A DNA stretch of 64,000 nt from Ralstonia pickettii DTP0602. Lineage in GTDB: Bacteria; Pseudomonadota; Gammaproteobacteria; Burkholderiales; Burkholderiaceae. Position numbers and translations under genes: made by a program. The notes beneath the pieces were generated by a model. That model ran no database searches, was not told the origin of the DNA, and saw only the letters and a program-made list of their open reading frames with translations. The number at the start of each line of letters is the position of its first letter. Within the stretch, counting starts at the first letter, position 1. The stretch spans positions 2,294,001-2,358,000 of the forward strand of contig CP006668.1 of NCBI GenBank assembly GCA_000471925.1, given 5' to 3'. Positions 15,109-23,708 of the stretch are shown here, piece after piece.

Positions 15109-16353
15109 TCAGGTGGCCGAGTTGGCGTAGTACTTCACGCTGCCGCCGACGTCGATCAGGTTTGCACCCGAACGGCAGAAGGCGACGAAGCCGACCTGTC
15201 CCTTCAGCGTGAACGCCGAATCGGTCATGCGGAACAGCGTCACGTCCATCACGTCGCGCACCAGGTACTTCGAGAAGTCACCGAACAGCACCGACTTCGC
15301 GTTGGCCGCCATCGTGGCCATGTTCTGGTTGATGACGATCTCGCGGCCCAGCAGGCGATCCGGAGCGCCGCCGGGGTTGCCCGTCTCGTAGCCCGGCACG
15401 AAGATCGGACGGTTCTGGCTGTCCTTGATCTTGCGAAGCGCCTTGAGCGTGTCGTCGTGCATCATCCAGCGGCCGGCCGGGCGATAGAACGGGTCCACCG
15501 AGTGCTCCAGGTCCACCAGATCGTCGTAGATGATGCTGGTGGTCTGGCCGGTGGTGCCAGTCTTGCCGGCGGTCGCTGCGGCTACCAGGCCCTTCGGCTG
15601 GCCGGTGCCGGTGCCGGTGGTGTGGTGCTTGTTCTGGATGCGACCCAGGCGCAGCGTCAGCAGCGTCTGGATGTACGCCTCGATGTCGAACATGCTGTCC
15701 TGGATCAGCTCGAACGGCAGGGCAATCGACTTCGACGAGTACTTGTACACGTCCAGCGATGCCTGGCCGAACGTGGTGTCCAGCGCGGTCACGTCGGTGT
15801 TCTGACCGACGATTTCGCCTTCCTCGGCCGTCGCGTTGGCGGTCGGGAACAGCATCTGCGCGCCGGTGCTGGTGCGGATGCCTTGAGCCACCGAGCGCAC
15901 CGCGAATGCGGCCTTCATGGCTTCGACCAGGTTGCGGCTGAACTCGGTGGCCACGGTATAGCCGCCTTCGCTGCCGGTCGTGGTCGACATGGCGGCGCGG
16001 ATGTCCGGGTTCACGCGCGCGAACATGGCGTTGCGCTGCTCCGGGCTCAGGGCCGACAGGCCGCCGGTCAGCACGGCGCGCAGCGCGCCAGCTTCGGGCG
16101 ATTCGTTGGCGCCTTGACGGATGGCGGCGTTCAGCGCGGCTTCGTGCTCGGCTTGAGCGTTGCCAGCGACTTGCGCCAGGCGGTTCTCGCGCTGGATCTC
16201 GCCGTCGATGGCCTCGACTTCAGCCAGGATGGCGTCCAGTTGCGACGCCTCGGCGGCCGGCATGCGCTGCTCGGCCGGGAAACGGTTGTTCAGATCTTGC
16301 GCTTCCTTGGCCTTGGCATTGCGGCGTTCGCGCAGTTGTGCGAGTTTCGACAT
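15109..16353 (-). CDS. Major capsid protein, HK97 family
   Basis: 414 residues, close to HK97 gp5 with its delta domain. Residues 1 to about 105 form a helical, charged scaffold-like domain (LAQLRERRNAKAKEAQDL). The mature fold probably begins near the STTTGSEGGYTVATEF segment, where the adjacent protease should cut. Family signatures include the IALPFELIQDSMFD region, the TTGTGTGQPKGL motif and the C-terminal KGQVGFVAFCRSGANL. The ATG has an AAAGGAACC ribosome site. A strong terminator-like hairpin lies directly upstream. Confidence 0.95.
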   Translation of the reverse strand: MSKLAQLRERRNAKAKEAQDLNNRFPAEQRMPAAEASQLDAILAEVEAIDGEIQRENRLAQVAGNAQAEHEAALNAAIRQGANESPEAGALRAVLTGGLSALSPEQRNAMFARVNPDIRAAMSTTTGSEGGYTVATEFSRNLVEAMKAAFAVRSVAQGIRTSTGAQMLFPTANATAEEGEIVGQNTDVTALDTTFGQASLDVYKYSSKSIALPFELIQDSMFDIEAYIQTLLTLRLGRIQNKHHTTGTGTGQPKGLVAAATAGKTGTTGQTTSIIYDDLVDLEHSVDPFYRPAGRWMMHDDTLKALRKIKDSQNRPIFVPGYETGNPGGAPDRLLGREIVINQNMATMAANAKSVLFGDFSKYLVRDVMDVTLFRMTDSAFTLKGQVGFVAFCRSGANLIDVGGSVKYYANSAT

Positions 16354-16377
16354 GTAGTCGGTTCCTTTCTGTGGACG

Positions 16378-16401
16378 AAAAAAAACCGCCCGGAGGCGGT
16401 T
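16378..16401 (-). terminator. Strong intrinsic terminator-like hairpin between protease and capsid genes
   Basis: AACCGCC (16384-16390) pairs with GGCGGTT (16395-16401) across a 4-base loop. In the transcription direction it is followed by eight T residues (16385-16378), matching a classical rho-independent terminator. Readthrough or an internal promoter would be needed for capsid expression. Confidence 0.75.
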
Positions 16402-16423
16402 GGTTTCTGTGCGCGAACGCGCG

Positions 16424-17206
16424 TCAGATTCGGGCTACGAGCCGCAGGCGCTGCGCCTGGCGGGCGCGGTGTTCGTCTGTGGCGTAGGGGGTAGGGTCTT
16501 GCTGTGCTGCGGGCGCTGCGGCCGGCTCCGGTTCGGGCGCGGGCTTCGCGGCCGGCGCGTTGGCGTAGGCGCTGAGGTTCCAGCCAGCCTTCGCCTCCGT
16601 TTCGGCAACGCGGTCAGCGAATCCGTGCTTCACCGCCTCGTCAGCCGTGAACCAAGTCTCCGCCGCCATCCATTCGGCCACCTGCGCGGCCTCGACGCCG
16701 GTTCGCTCGGCGTAGGTATCCGCCAGCGTGCCGTCGATCTTGTCCAGCAGGTCGGCTTCGGCGCGCAGGTCCGTCGCGTTGCCCCAGGTGCCCGTCCACG
16801 CCTTGTGGATCATGAACAGGGCGCCCTTGCTCATCACGATTTCGTCGCCAGCCATGGCGATGAACGTGGCGGCAGATGCAGCCAGGCCGTCGATGTGCAC
16901 GACGATGCGGGCCTTGTGGTCGCGCAGCGCCTGTTCCATCGCGCGGGCCGCGAACACGCTGCCGCCAGGCGAGTTGATCCGCAGGTGGATCGTGCTGGCG
17001 TCGATGCCGCGCAGCGCCTTCACGAACGATTCCGGCGCGACGCCGCCCCACCATTCGGCCTCTTCCTCGCTCGACACAATCGCGTCGTAGAGGAAAACCT
17101 CGGCTTCGCCGCTGTCTGCCTTCGCCAGCACGTCGAAGCGCCGCGCGGTGGCCTTGCGGTTGTCCGCCAGCAGCTTATTCAGTCGGTTGCGCACTGGCAC
17201 CCCCAT
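16424..17206 (-). CDS. Prohead maturation protease, ClpP-like serine peptidase
   Basis: 260 residues with a ClpP/crotonase-type core. HLRINSPGGSVFAARAM (about 74-90) forms the oxyanion region. The nucleophile is Ser111 in DGLAASAAT and the general base His134 in MIHKAW. Helices containing the third triad residue follow. The C-terminal ~50 residues are Ala/Pro/Glu-rich, which may be a scaffold tail that is removed. It would cleave the delta domain of the capsid protein during prohead maturation. It overlaps the portal end by 32 bases, an unusually long overlap for this region. Confidence 0.92.
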   Translation of the reverse strand: MGVPVRNRLNKLLADNRKATARRFDVLAKADSGEAEVFLYDAIVSSEEEAEWWGGVAPESFVKALRGIDASTIHLRINSPGGSVFAARAMEQALRDHKARIVVHIDGLAASAATFIAMAGDEIVMSKGALFMIHKAWTGTWGNATDLRAEADLLDKIDGTLADTYAERTGVEAAQVAEWMAAETWFTADEAVKHGFADRVAETEAKAGWNLSAYANAPAAKPAPEPEPAAAPAAQQDPTPYATDEHRARQAQRLRLVARI

Positions 17207-18458
17207 TTAGTTTCAGATCCGCATTCGGCGGCATGTTTTCCAGCCGGCGCACCTCGTCGGCGCCCATCCACGGCTGTTCACCAGCCCGCCCCATGGCGAT
17301 TCGGTACGCTTCGTATCGCGTTTTCAGGTCGCCGCGCTCGAGCGCTGCGGTGATGTGCTCAACGAAGAAACGCTGGCGCACCGGCCACAGCTTCCGGTTC
17401 AACTCCTGCGCCATCGGCGTCAGGTGCCGCTGCAGCGTGTAGCGCACGAACCCGATGCCCTGCGACTCGATGCCGCTGCCCCAAGACGTAGTCTTGTCGG
17501 TGTGGCCGACCATATGCGGCGGCACGCCGAACACGCGGCAGATTTCCTCGACCGTGAACAGGCGCGTCGCCAAAATTTCGGCGTCCTTGCTGTTCACGCT
17601 CAGCTGCGCCGGCGCCAGCCCACCGTCAAGGATCAGCGGGCCGCGTCCACCGTTCTGCAAGCGCGCCAGCAGCGACGCCTTCAGGGCGTCCAGCTGGGTC
17701 TGCTTCAGCTTCGAGTCCGTCTTGAGCGCGTAGTCGAAGTTGGCGCCGTCCGCGAAGAACTTGCCGGCGTGCTTCTGCGCCGCGATGGCGGTGCCGATGA
17801 TCTCGCTGGCCGCGTAAGTGACCGGGCTCGGGCTGCGCAGCCCGTCGAATCCCAGGCTGGGCAGGTGGATCATGTCCGCGCTGTCCAGCGTGTAGGCTGG
17901 GCTGCCGTCGCTCGGCGTCACCCGGTACAGAACACGGCCCTCATACTTGAACGGCTGCACGGACAGCGGGTGCAGCGGCTCCCAGCCGATTACGCGGTTG
18001 CTGTAGGCGCTCGGCCGCAGCAGCCGCGCGAAGCCGTCGCCGTAGAACAGCTTGCCCGAGATCAGGTATTCCAGCGCCGCGGCGGTCGTCCAGTTCTCCG
18101 ATGCTTGCTCGTTGAGCAGCCACCAGTATTCGTGGTCGGCCTTCTGGCGGTCGCTGCCGGTGCGCTCAAACACGCCGATCGGCAGAGTGCAGATGGCCCC
18201 AGCCAGCAGCGAAACGCAGCCGTACACGGCCGACACGCGCATGGCGGTGTTCTCGGTCACCGCCTCGCCGGCCGAGGACCGGTAGGAGGCGCCCAGCAGG
18301 TTCACCAGCTCATCCATCGACATGCCGTCGACGAACGAGTTTTCGCCCAGCGCGTTGACGTCCCCCGCCGGCCCCAGCGTCGGCTCGATGGCCGCCGGCG
18401 CCGCGGCAGACGGCGGCGCGCGCCATCCGCCCAACGCCTTTGCGATCATCTGTTTCAT
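17175..18458 (-). CDS. Portal protein, HK97 family
   Basis: 427 residues. Recognisable family segments are the clip/stem region AMRVSAVYGCVSLLAGAICTLP, the FYGDGFARLL strand, ILATRLFTVEEICRVFGVPP and the C-terminal PMAQELNRKLWP. Twelve copies form the DNA-entry vertex and dock the terminase. The gene starts with an ATGA overlap on the large terminase stop, so the two are translationally coupled. N-terminal residues 12-40 are Ala/Pro-rich and probably disordered. Confidence 0.94.
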   Translation of the reverse strand: MKQMIAKALGGWRAPPSAAAPAAIEPTLGPAGDVNALGENSFVDGMSMDELVNLLGASYRSSAGEAVTENTAMRVSAVYGCVSLLAGAICTLPIGVFERTGSDRQKADHEYWWLLNEQASENWTTAAALEYLISGKLFYGDGFARLLRPSAYSNRVIGWEPLHPLSVQPFKYEGRVLYRVTPSDGSPAYTLDSADMIHLPSLGFDGLRSPSPVTYAASEIIGTAIAAQKHAGKFFADGANFDYALKTDSKLKQTQLDALKASLLARLQNGGRGPLILDGGLAPAQLSVNSKDAEILATRLFTVEEICRVFGVPPHMVGHTDKTTSWGSGIESQGIGFVRYTLQRHLTPMAQELNRKLWPVRQRFFVEHITAALERGDLKTRYEAYRIAMGRAGEQPWMGADEVRRLENMPPNADLKLNGGASAQPTE

Positions 18459-20110
18459 AAGCTATAGATTCCAGGTCCGTCTTGCGCTTCAGGGTTGCGA
18501 CTCATCAGTTCGACGGCGTTGAACATGGCCATCAGCGGGTCGATCTTGGCCGTGCCGGCGGCCTGTTTGGTGATCAGGATCGCGTTTCCGCGCGGCTCGA
18601 CCTTGGCGTTACTGACGCACCAGGCCATCAGTGGCGCGCCGGCGTGCACAATCACGCCCTCGGCAAGCTTGCGTTCGGTCGTCTTGATGGTCCCGCCCAG
18701 GCGCCAGCCTTGCGAGATGCCTACGATCTTGTCCCGCGGGATGTCTGCTTCCTCCAGCGCGTCCAGGATGGACCCCAGCGCGGCCGGGTCAGCGCCGATT
18801 TGGTACAGCAGGCCGTATTCCTCGACCTGCGACACGTACGCCACCAGTTGCTCCACGTCGTCGCCGATGTTCTCCACCAGCGTCAGATCGCCGTCCTGTG
18901 CGAAGTCATGCAGGCGCGGCGCGATCTCTTTACGCAGTTCCAGCACGCTGGGGTGCGCCCAGGCATGGCACCAGGTCAGCCACTCGCCGGTATCAGCGTC
19001 GCGGCCAACGGCCGACAGACCCAGCAAGTCGTCCAGGCCGCCGCCGTCAATGCCCATCGTCACCACTTCGGAACGCTCGATCAGCGATTCCAGCGTGACG
19101 CCGGTGCGCGCCTGCTGCTGCCAGAAATTGGCGCCGGCCCAGCGGTCGGACCGCAGGGCGAGGCCGATTTCGACGTTCAGGTGCTTGGCCAGAAACTGCT
19201 GCAGCGTGCCGTCCGTCTTGGCCTTGTTCTTCCGAAGTTGGTCCTCCAGCCATTCCGCGCTCACCGATCGCCCGATGTTCGGGTTCGTGATGTAGAAATT
19301 CGCCGGATCGGTGTACGCCTTTCTGTCCAGCATGGCTTGCGGGAATTCGTACAGGATGCCGAGGGTCTTGCGGTCCTCGATCCGTCCGTCGCGCACGCCG
19401 CGCCAGTAGTCCAGACGTTCCTTGAACACGCCGGCCGGCGAGTCGTCCGACTGCGTGGTCAGGTAGATCACCCAGCCCTCGTCGCGCGACACCTGGCCGC
19501 CCAAGGCTTCCATGAACATGGCCTCGGCGTTCGACCGTTTGCCGAACAGCCACAGCTCATCCACTAGGATCTTGCCGGACTTCTTACCCGACACCGTATC
19601 CGTGTCGGCCGCCACCACCTTCAGCGTGTTGCGGGTCACCCGGTGGGTAATCGTGCGGATGTGGTCCTGGATATGGAACAGGGCCGACAGCTCATCGTCC
19701 GCGCGAATCATGCTCGCTGCGGGCTTGAAGCTGTTGTCGGCCACCTCCTTTGTCGGCGCCAGGATGAGGTGCTCCTCTTCCTCGCGCCAGCACAGGATCA
19801 GCGCCGTCAGCATGATGCCGGCGGCGATGGTCGACTTCGTATTTTTCTTGCTGATCAGCAGGCCGTATTCGCGGATCAGCTGCTTGCCGGTGTCTGCGTC
19901 GTAGCCGCCGAAGATGGCCGCCACGAAGTCGAACACCCACTGCTCACTGCACTCGCCGAACGTCGGCTTGCCGGGCAGGTCGACGACGCGCAGCTCTTTG
20001 AAGATGGCCAGCGCCTGCTCCGCCTGCTCCGGGAAGATCGGCGGCGGGATGATCGGCAAGCGATCAATCAGCCGGCGCTCCCAGTCAATGCAAGCGGTTT
20101 GCCATGCCAT
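18455..20110 (-). CDS. Terminase large subunit
   Basis: 551 residues, normal for Terminase_1/HK97-type large subunits. The N-terminal ATPase shows a divergent Walker A at 87-94 (SKKNTKST) and Walker B ILVDE at 181-185, followed by coupling motif-like LTTQSDD. The C-terminal RNase H-like nuclease begins near residue 350 with MGIDGGGLDD, an acidic metal-binding strand. It pumps DNA into proheads and cuts concatemers. It starts two bases after the small subunit stop and overlaps the portal start by four bases. Confidence 0.95.
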   Translation of the reverse strand: MAWQTACIDWERRLIDRLPIIPPPIFPEQAEQALAIFKELRVVDLPGKPTFGECSEQWVFDFVAAIFGGYDADTGKQLIREYGLLISKKNTKSTIAAGIMLTALILCWREEEEHLILAPTKEVADNSFKPAASMIRADDELSALFHIQDHIRTITHRVTRNTLKVVAADTDTVSGKKSGKILVDELWLFGKRSNAEAMFMEALGGQVSRDEGWVIYLTTQSDDSPAGVFKERLDYWRGVRDGRIEDRKTLGILYEFPQAMLDRKAYTDPANFYITNPNIGRSVSAEWLEDQLRKNKAKTDGTLQQFLAKHLNVEIGLALRSDRWAGANFWQQQARTGVTLESLIERSEVVTMGIDGGGLDDLLGLSAVGRDADTGEWLTWCHAWAHPSVLELRKEIAPRLHDFAQDGDLTLVENIGDDVEQLVAYVSQVEEYGLLYQIGADPAALGSILDALEEADIPRDKIVGISQGWRLGGTIKTTERKLAEGVIVHAGAPLMAWCVSNAKVEPRGNAILITKQAAGTAKIDPLMAMFNAVELMSRNPEAQDGPGIYSL

Positions 20111-20112
20111 CG

Positions 20113-20586
20113 TCAGACCTTTCTACCGCCAGCGGCGACCAGCTTGGGGGGCGCAGCAGCGGAGAACCGGCTGGCAACCTTCTGCGCCTCGGCCTGCTGC
20201 TGCTCTTTCTTGCCGCCCTCCCCCAGCTTTTGGTGCATGAACGGCATCAAGGTCTTGGCCGCTTCGATGCGCTGGCGCGGCTCAAGCTCCAGATCGTTCA
20301 TCGCCGCCAGGAGGAAGGCCTTTGGGTCCTTGTGCGCTAGCGCCGTGCTCAGGTCAAACTTCGGCACGGGCTTCGGCGGGGCGTCCGCAGGCGCGGCAGC
20401 GGGATCTTTCCGGGCCGTCTTCCGACGCTCTTTCAAGTACTTGGCTACGTCCGGGTCTTTAACAAGGCGAGACCCGGACGCCGAAGCAGTTTTCGGGCTG
20501 TAGCCAGCCGCGATTGCCGCGTCCCTATTGGACTTCCCGGCGATAACGGCATCCGCGAACAGCCGCTTTTTGCCTGTTAAAGCCAT
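20113..20586 (-). CDS. Terminase small subunit (Terminase_2 family)
   Basis: 157 residues from the ATG at 20586, chosen for the GGAGG nine bases upstream; the longer frame upstream is Arg/Pro-rich and lacks a ribosome site. An N-terminal helix-turn-helix (KSNRDAAIAAGYSPKTASASGSRL) recognises packaging DNA, and RLVKDPDVAKYLKERRK follows, as in Terminase_2. The middle is Ala/Pro-rich and the C-terminus helical for oligomerisation and contact with the large subunit. Confidence 0.9.
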   Translation of the reverse strand: MALTGKKRLFADAVIAGKSNRDAAIAAGYSPKTASASGSRLVKDPDVAKYLKERRKTARKDPAAAPADAPPKPVPKFDLSTALAHKDPKAFLLAAMNDLELEPRQRIEAAKTLMPFMHQKLGEGGKKEQQQAEAQKVASRFSAAAPPKLVAAGGRKV

Positions 20587-20736
20587 TAACAAATCCTCCA
20601 AGGGGGAAATTTTCTGTGCGTGAGGAACAGGGCGGTCTAAGGGCCCGGGGCGCCTAGACTTTCGATACCCCCTCCCTAGCAGGGGTGTGGCACCAGACGC
20701 ACCCACAGCCCGCAGGCGCCACGATCAGCCGCCGTC
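20587..20736 (-). other. Intergenic region upstream of terminase, candidate cos location
   Basis: 150 bases between the HNH nuclease and the small terminase gene, without an open frame. It contains GC-rich inverted segments around 20639-20660 (GGGCCC, GGCGCC). In many HK97-like phages with an HNH gene next to terminase, the cohesive-end site lies nearby. That is positional inference only; no cos sequence was identified. Confidence 0.2.
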
Positions 20737-21078
20737 CTACCTCATCTCTGCTGCCCGCTCCTCGCGCGCCTTGCGCCCGCTATGGCATGGGGAACAAAGG
20801 CTTTGCCAGTTCGACCGGCGCCAGAACAGCGACTGATCGCCACGGTGCGGGATGATGTGGTCCACCAGGTCTGCCGCCGTCGTGCGGCCTTCCTGCTGGC
20901 AGTACACGCATAGCGGGTGCTCACGAAGAAAACCCGCGCGAGCCTTCTGCCACTTGTGCCCATAGCCCCGCTCGCCGCTGCTCATCCCACTGCTGCGCCA
21001 ACCTCCACCATTGGTGATAGCCACACGGCCCTCCTTCATCGCAGTCAGTCGCGGCTTGAGGGTCGTCAATCGGGGCAT
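20737..21078 (-). CDS. HNH endonuclease (packaging-associated, HK97 gp74-like)
   Basis: 113 residues from the ATG at 21078; longer frames upstream overlap low-complexity sequence, and the start is uncertain because no strong ribosome site is visible. A zinc-binding CVYC (CxxC) is followed by the nuclease core DHIIPHRGD, then NWQSLCSPCH with a second CxxC. Such HNH proteins next to terminase stimulate cos cleavage by the terminase in HK97-like phages. The extreme C-terminus is charged (REERAAEMR). Confidence 0.88.
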   Translation of the reverse strand: MPRLTTLKPRLTAMKEGRVAITNGGGWRSSGMSSGERGYGHKWQKARAGFLREHPLCVYCQQEGRTTAADLVDHIIPHRGDQSLFWRRSNWQSLCSPCHSGRKAREERAAEMR

Positions 21079-21269
21079 GGCGGACAAAAAGAGAAGCGCC
21101 CCGCCGACTGATGCCGGCGAGGCGCGAACCCAGGCGGGCTGGGAGGAGACAACGGGAGGAGCGGTGGAAAGCGGTGAGATCAACCGTCACAGTTGGGCCA
21201 GCACGCGTGCGCCCACACACCCCACAGCAGAAAGACGTAGGTCGGCAGGAACACGGCAAGCTCCAATGC

Positions 21270-21300
21270 AAAAAGCCCGCTGGCTTTCGCTCGGCGGGCT
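21270..21300 (-). terminator. Intrinsic terminator downstream of the HEPN-like gene
   Basis: AGCCCGC (21274-21280) pairs with GCGGGCT (21294-21300). In the minus direction the stem is followed by five T residues. It separates the cargo/regulatory genes from HNH and terminase, so late transcription must start below it or read through by antitermination. Confidence 0.65.
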
Positions 21301-21361
21301 CTACAGACAATTCTGCGGTGTATCAAATTGATGGCCATTTTCGACACAAAATGTCGAAAGG

Positions 21362-22183
21362 TCAAGTGTCGCTTTTGCCCCCTTCGGCCAGCCCATCCGC
21401 AAAGGACTTTCTGGTCAACACCTGGGACACATAGTTCAGCAATGAAATTGCCTTGAGGCTATTCATCTCTGTCCCGTAGTCGAGCGACTGACCATGCAAC
21501 ACCGTATGGCGATTCAGCCCACTAAAATCCGATGGGCGCAGCCTCTCTGTCACGTTCAGCTCACCATACTCCCCTAGCGGCGCCAGCACGATCCTGGTCC
21601 AGAAATCATGCTGCTCGGACTGGGCGTGGATCGCTGTCTTCGGGCGGCCCCTCCCCTTGTCCGACATGAAATAGTGAGCTTCCACTGTTTCGAAGCAGAT
21701 TCCGTCCGACTGGGAAAGGAACACCGGAATCGACAGGACATACTGCCCCGTGCGGTGAGCGTTGAACGCCGGGGAAAGAATGTGAGCGCGGTGCGGGAAC
21801 CGTTCACAAACTTCCGTCTCAATCTCGTCCAGGTGCGTGAGAAAATGCAGCTTCAGTTCCTCCTTCGCCTCTTCGGCCGTTTCGATGCTTCGAAGGGCTA
21901 GCGCCAGAGTGGGTGGCTCTCCAAGGCCCATTCGCTGCATATCGACGTACCATCCGTGCCGCGCAAGCTCGATCATTGCTTCACGGTACGCGGGCGGCAA
22001 CTCCTCAATCACACGCCGAATCGCCGCCCCGATGACAGGCCCATTGGTCGCCAACCACACCTCGAACCGTCGCACAGCGGCCCCAATCGCGCTGTTCATT
22101 TCCGCGATTGCGCGTCCGACGATTTTCCAATCGTAGGCTACGAGAGGCTGCGGCAGTGGTGACTCTTCCTTGGAGGCGTCCAT
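21362..22183 (-). CDS. HEPN-like prophage cargo protein, candidate defence/abortive infection gene
   Basis: 273 residues, no signal peptide or membrane segment. Near the C-terminus is the pattern NRHTVLHG (Arg225 to His230), which matches the R-X4-H core of HEPN ribonuclease-like domains. It is followed by a helical NSLKAISLLNYVSQVL segment, as in HEPN-type hypothetical proteins. The N-terminal 130 residues are helical, with no family recognised. Hand-counted GC on sampled lines is about 55-58%, below neighbouring phage genes. It is a single gene with its own terminator, sitting between the late regulator and the late operon, a place where phages carry cargo. The nuclease role is inference from a short motif. 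Confidence 0.55.
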   Translation of the reverse strand: MDASKEESPLPQPLVAYDWKIVGRAIAEMNSAIGAAVRRFEVWLATNGPVIGAAIRRVIEELPPAYREAMIELARHGWYVDMQRMGLGEPPTLALALRSIETAEEAKEELKLHFLTHLDEIETEVCERFPHRAHILSPAFNAHRTGQYVLSIPVFLSQSDGICFETVEAHYFMSDKGRGRPKTAIHAQSEQHDFWTRIVLAPLGEYGELNVTERLRPSDFSGLNRHTVLHGQSLDYGTEMNSLKAISLLNYVSQVLTRKSFADGLAEGGKSDT

Positions 22184-22238
22184 GCTGGCTTACATTGGGT
22201 AAGAAAGTCAGCATTATCCGCCAATATCGCCTTACCGC

Positions 22239-22862
22239 CTACGCCGCCTCCGCGATGCCCACTAAGCCGCGATCGCGTAACTGATCATTGGCGCGCTGCA
22301 ACGCAATTGCCTGAACGCCGACGGCGCCGTTCACGCCCTTGGTGCCACGGAAATAGGCCATCAGCTTCTGGTGGTGCGTCGATGCCGTCTGTCTGTGGAT
22401 CTCACACTGTTCGGCAAGCCGCTCCAGCGTCAGCTTCTTTCCGTGGGCATCCCGCTGGGCGCCGAAGTGCCGCTCGATCAAGCCACGCCGCAGTCGGTAG
22501 TGCGACATCGATCCGGCGAACAGGTACGCGGTGTGCTCCGCCAGGTAGGTGATGGCATCTGCCCATTCCCGGTTGACCCGTTTCCCCGAGCAGCACGGCG
22601 CAGTGCAGTCGCACGGCAGCTCGGCCGGAGCGAACTGGGCGATCAGGATAGCCAGGTGCAAGTCGCTAAACTCCTTCAATTCGCTGCGCACCATGCCGGC
22701 CTGCCCCGCGCCATCCACGCCTACCAGCCCCTTTCCGGTGCCAACGTTACCTCCGCGCATGGCGCGTGCCATTGGCGTGGGGCTGTATTGCTGCATCGAG
22801 TACGAGAATGCAAAGCGTAAGGCGCTGTCTGCGCTGGTGAAAAGGATCTCGGTCTCGTTCAT
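22239..22862 (-). CDS. Putative DNA-binding late-gene regulator (antiterminator Q-like)
   Basis: 207 residues. A Cys cluster (CDCTAPCC, about 84-91) suggests metal binding. The C-terminal part contains a probable helix-turn-helix (LTLERLAEQCEIHRQTASTHHQKL). The segment WADAITYLAEH and basic SHYRLRRGLIERHF precede it. Position at the end of the early genes and before the late operon is where lambdoid phages encode Q antiterminators. The late operon contains several terminator-like hairpins that would require one. Sequence alone does not prove the Q function; a transcription activator is the main alternative. Confidence 0.45.
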   Translation of the reverse strand: MNETEILFTSADSALRFAFSYSMQQYSPTPMARAMRGGNVGTGKGLVGVDGAGQAGMVRSELKEFSDLHLAILIAQFAPAELPCDCTAPCCSGKRVNREWADAITYLAEHTAYLFAGSMSHYRLRRGLIERHFGAQRDAHGKKLTLERLAEQCEIHRQTASTHHQKLMAYFRGTKGVNGAVGVQAIALQRANDQLRDRGLVGIAEAA

Positions 22863-22868
22863 CGGTGG

Positions 22869-23141
22869 TTACCTGGTAGGTTTGTTCTGTTCCCTTGCTT
22901 CCTGCTGCCAGCGCATGAATGGCAGCCGCACACCGGCGTGGAACTTGGCCTCTGCCGCCGGCACGTGGTCCAGCTGCGCCCGCGACTCGATGCCGCTGAC
23001 CTTCAGCACGTAGGCACGCGCCGCCGCGGCGGAATCGCACGGCTGGCCGCTCCGGAGCGCCACGAAGCGCCAGAAGTCCGGATTGCCGCACCACATGCCG
23101 GCCAGCCGCGCCAGCGCGCCGCCCTTCGCTTTCGCCGTCAT
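22869..23141 (-). CDS. Small conserved phage protein, function unknown
   Basis: 90 residues from the ATG at 23141, whose first bases overlap the previous stop (ATGA). A Trp/Cys/Phe-rich N-terminal segment (GMWCGNPDFWRFVALRSG) is followed by an Ala-rich helix (SAAAARAYVLKVSG) and a basic tail. Its size and place among replication/regulatory genes recall the small nin-region proteins, some of which act in recombination. No family is claimed. The longer open frame upstream overlaps the neighbour gene and is not used. Confidence 0.6.
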   Translation of the reverse strand: MTAKAKGGALARLAGMWCGNPDFWRFVALRSGQPCDSAAAARAYVLKVSGIESRAQLDHVPAAEAKFHAGVRLPFMRWQQEAREQNKPTR

Positions 23142-23695
23142 GCCCGACCACCCATACCGAACAGCGCCTGAACCACGGCATGCTGTTTCCGGACAGTGCC
23201 GTTCCGGAGAGCGCGGTTGACGGTGTTCCGGTCGATCATCGCCTTGTAGCGCAGCGGGTCTTCCTCCCGCATCCGGGCACGCTGGACGCGGCTGCGCTCG
23301 GTGTTGGTCAGCCTGCGCGGCTTCGGCTTGCTCTTGCCTGGAAACGGCAGCCAATACGGGATCGGGGCCCCGGGCCGCTGCTCCCACCGCGCCACGTGAG
23401 CCTCGCCGGCCCGCTCCTTACGGAGGAACATCTGGTCGATCGTGTGGCGGCTCGCACCCGTGATCTTGGCCATCTCGTGCACCGTCCGCCCGCGGCGGTC
23501 TTGGCAAACCCGGGTGAGCAGCATCCATGTCGGGGACGTCTCGCCTTCGAACGGCTTCGAGCCCAAACCCAGCGCCTTACCCTTCCGGTAGACCGACTCG
23601 ATCGACCGCCCCAGCTCGGCACCGATCATCCGGAACGATTTGCCGCTCTCCCACAGCTTGCGCAGTCGCGCCACCTCCTCCTTCCCCCAACGCAT
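23138..23695 (-). CDS. GcrA/SANT-like DNA-binding phage protein
   Basis: 185 residues with a strong GGGGAGG ribosome site. Residues 1-48 form a Myb/GcrA-like helix-turn-helix: regular Trp spacing (WGKEEVARLRKLWESG) and GAELGRSIESVYRKGKALGLG. A second helix-turn-helix lies around 60-90 (VHEMAKITGASRHTIDQMF). The C-terminal half is Arg/Lys-rich. It could be a regulator of early-to-late transcription or bind phage DNA. The N-terminal module also occurs at the front of the HNH protein at 33659-34342. Confidence 0.65.
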   Translation of the reverse strand: MRWGKEEVARLRKLWESGKSFRMIGAELGRSIESVYRKGKALGLGSKPFEGETSPTWMLLTRVCQDRRGRTVHEMAKITGASRHTIDQMFLRKERAGEAHVARWEQRPGAPIPYWLPFPGKSKPKPRRLTNTERSRVQRARMREEDPLRYKAMIDRNTVNRALRNGTVRKQHAVVQALFGMGGRA

Positions 23696-23708
23696 ACGCC
23701 CCCTCCCC

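Noticed and set aside
21180..21365. 61-residue minus frame with a hydrophobic C-terminus (LPTYVFLLWGVWAHACW)
   Set aside because: It crosses the terminator of the HEPN-like gene, has no ribosome site and overlaps the HNH upstream region; possible but not supported.
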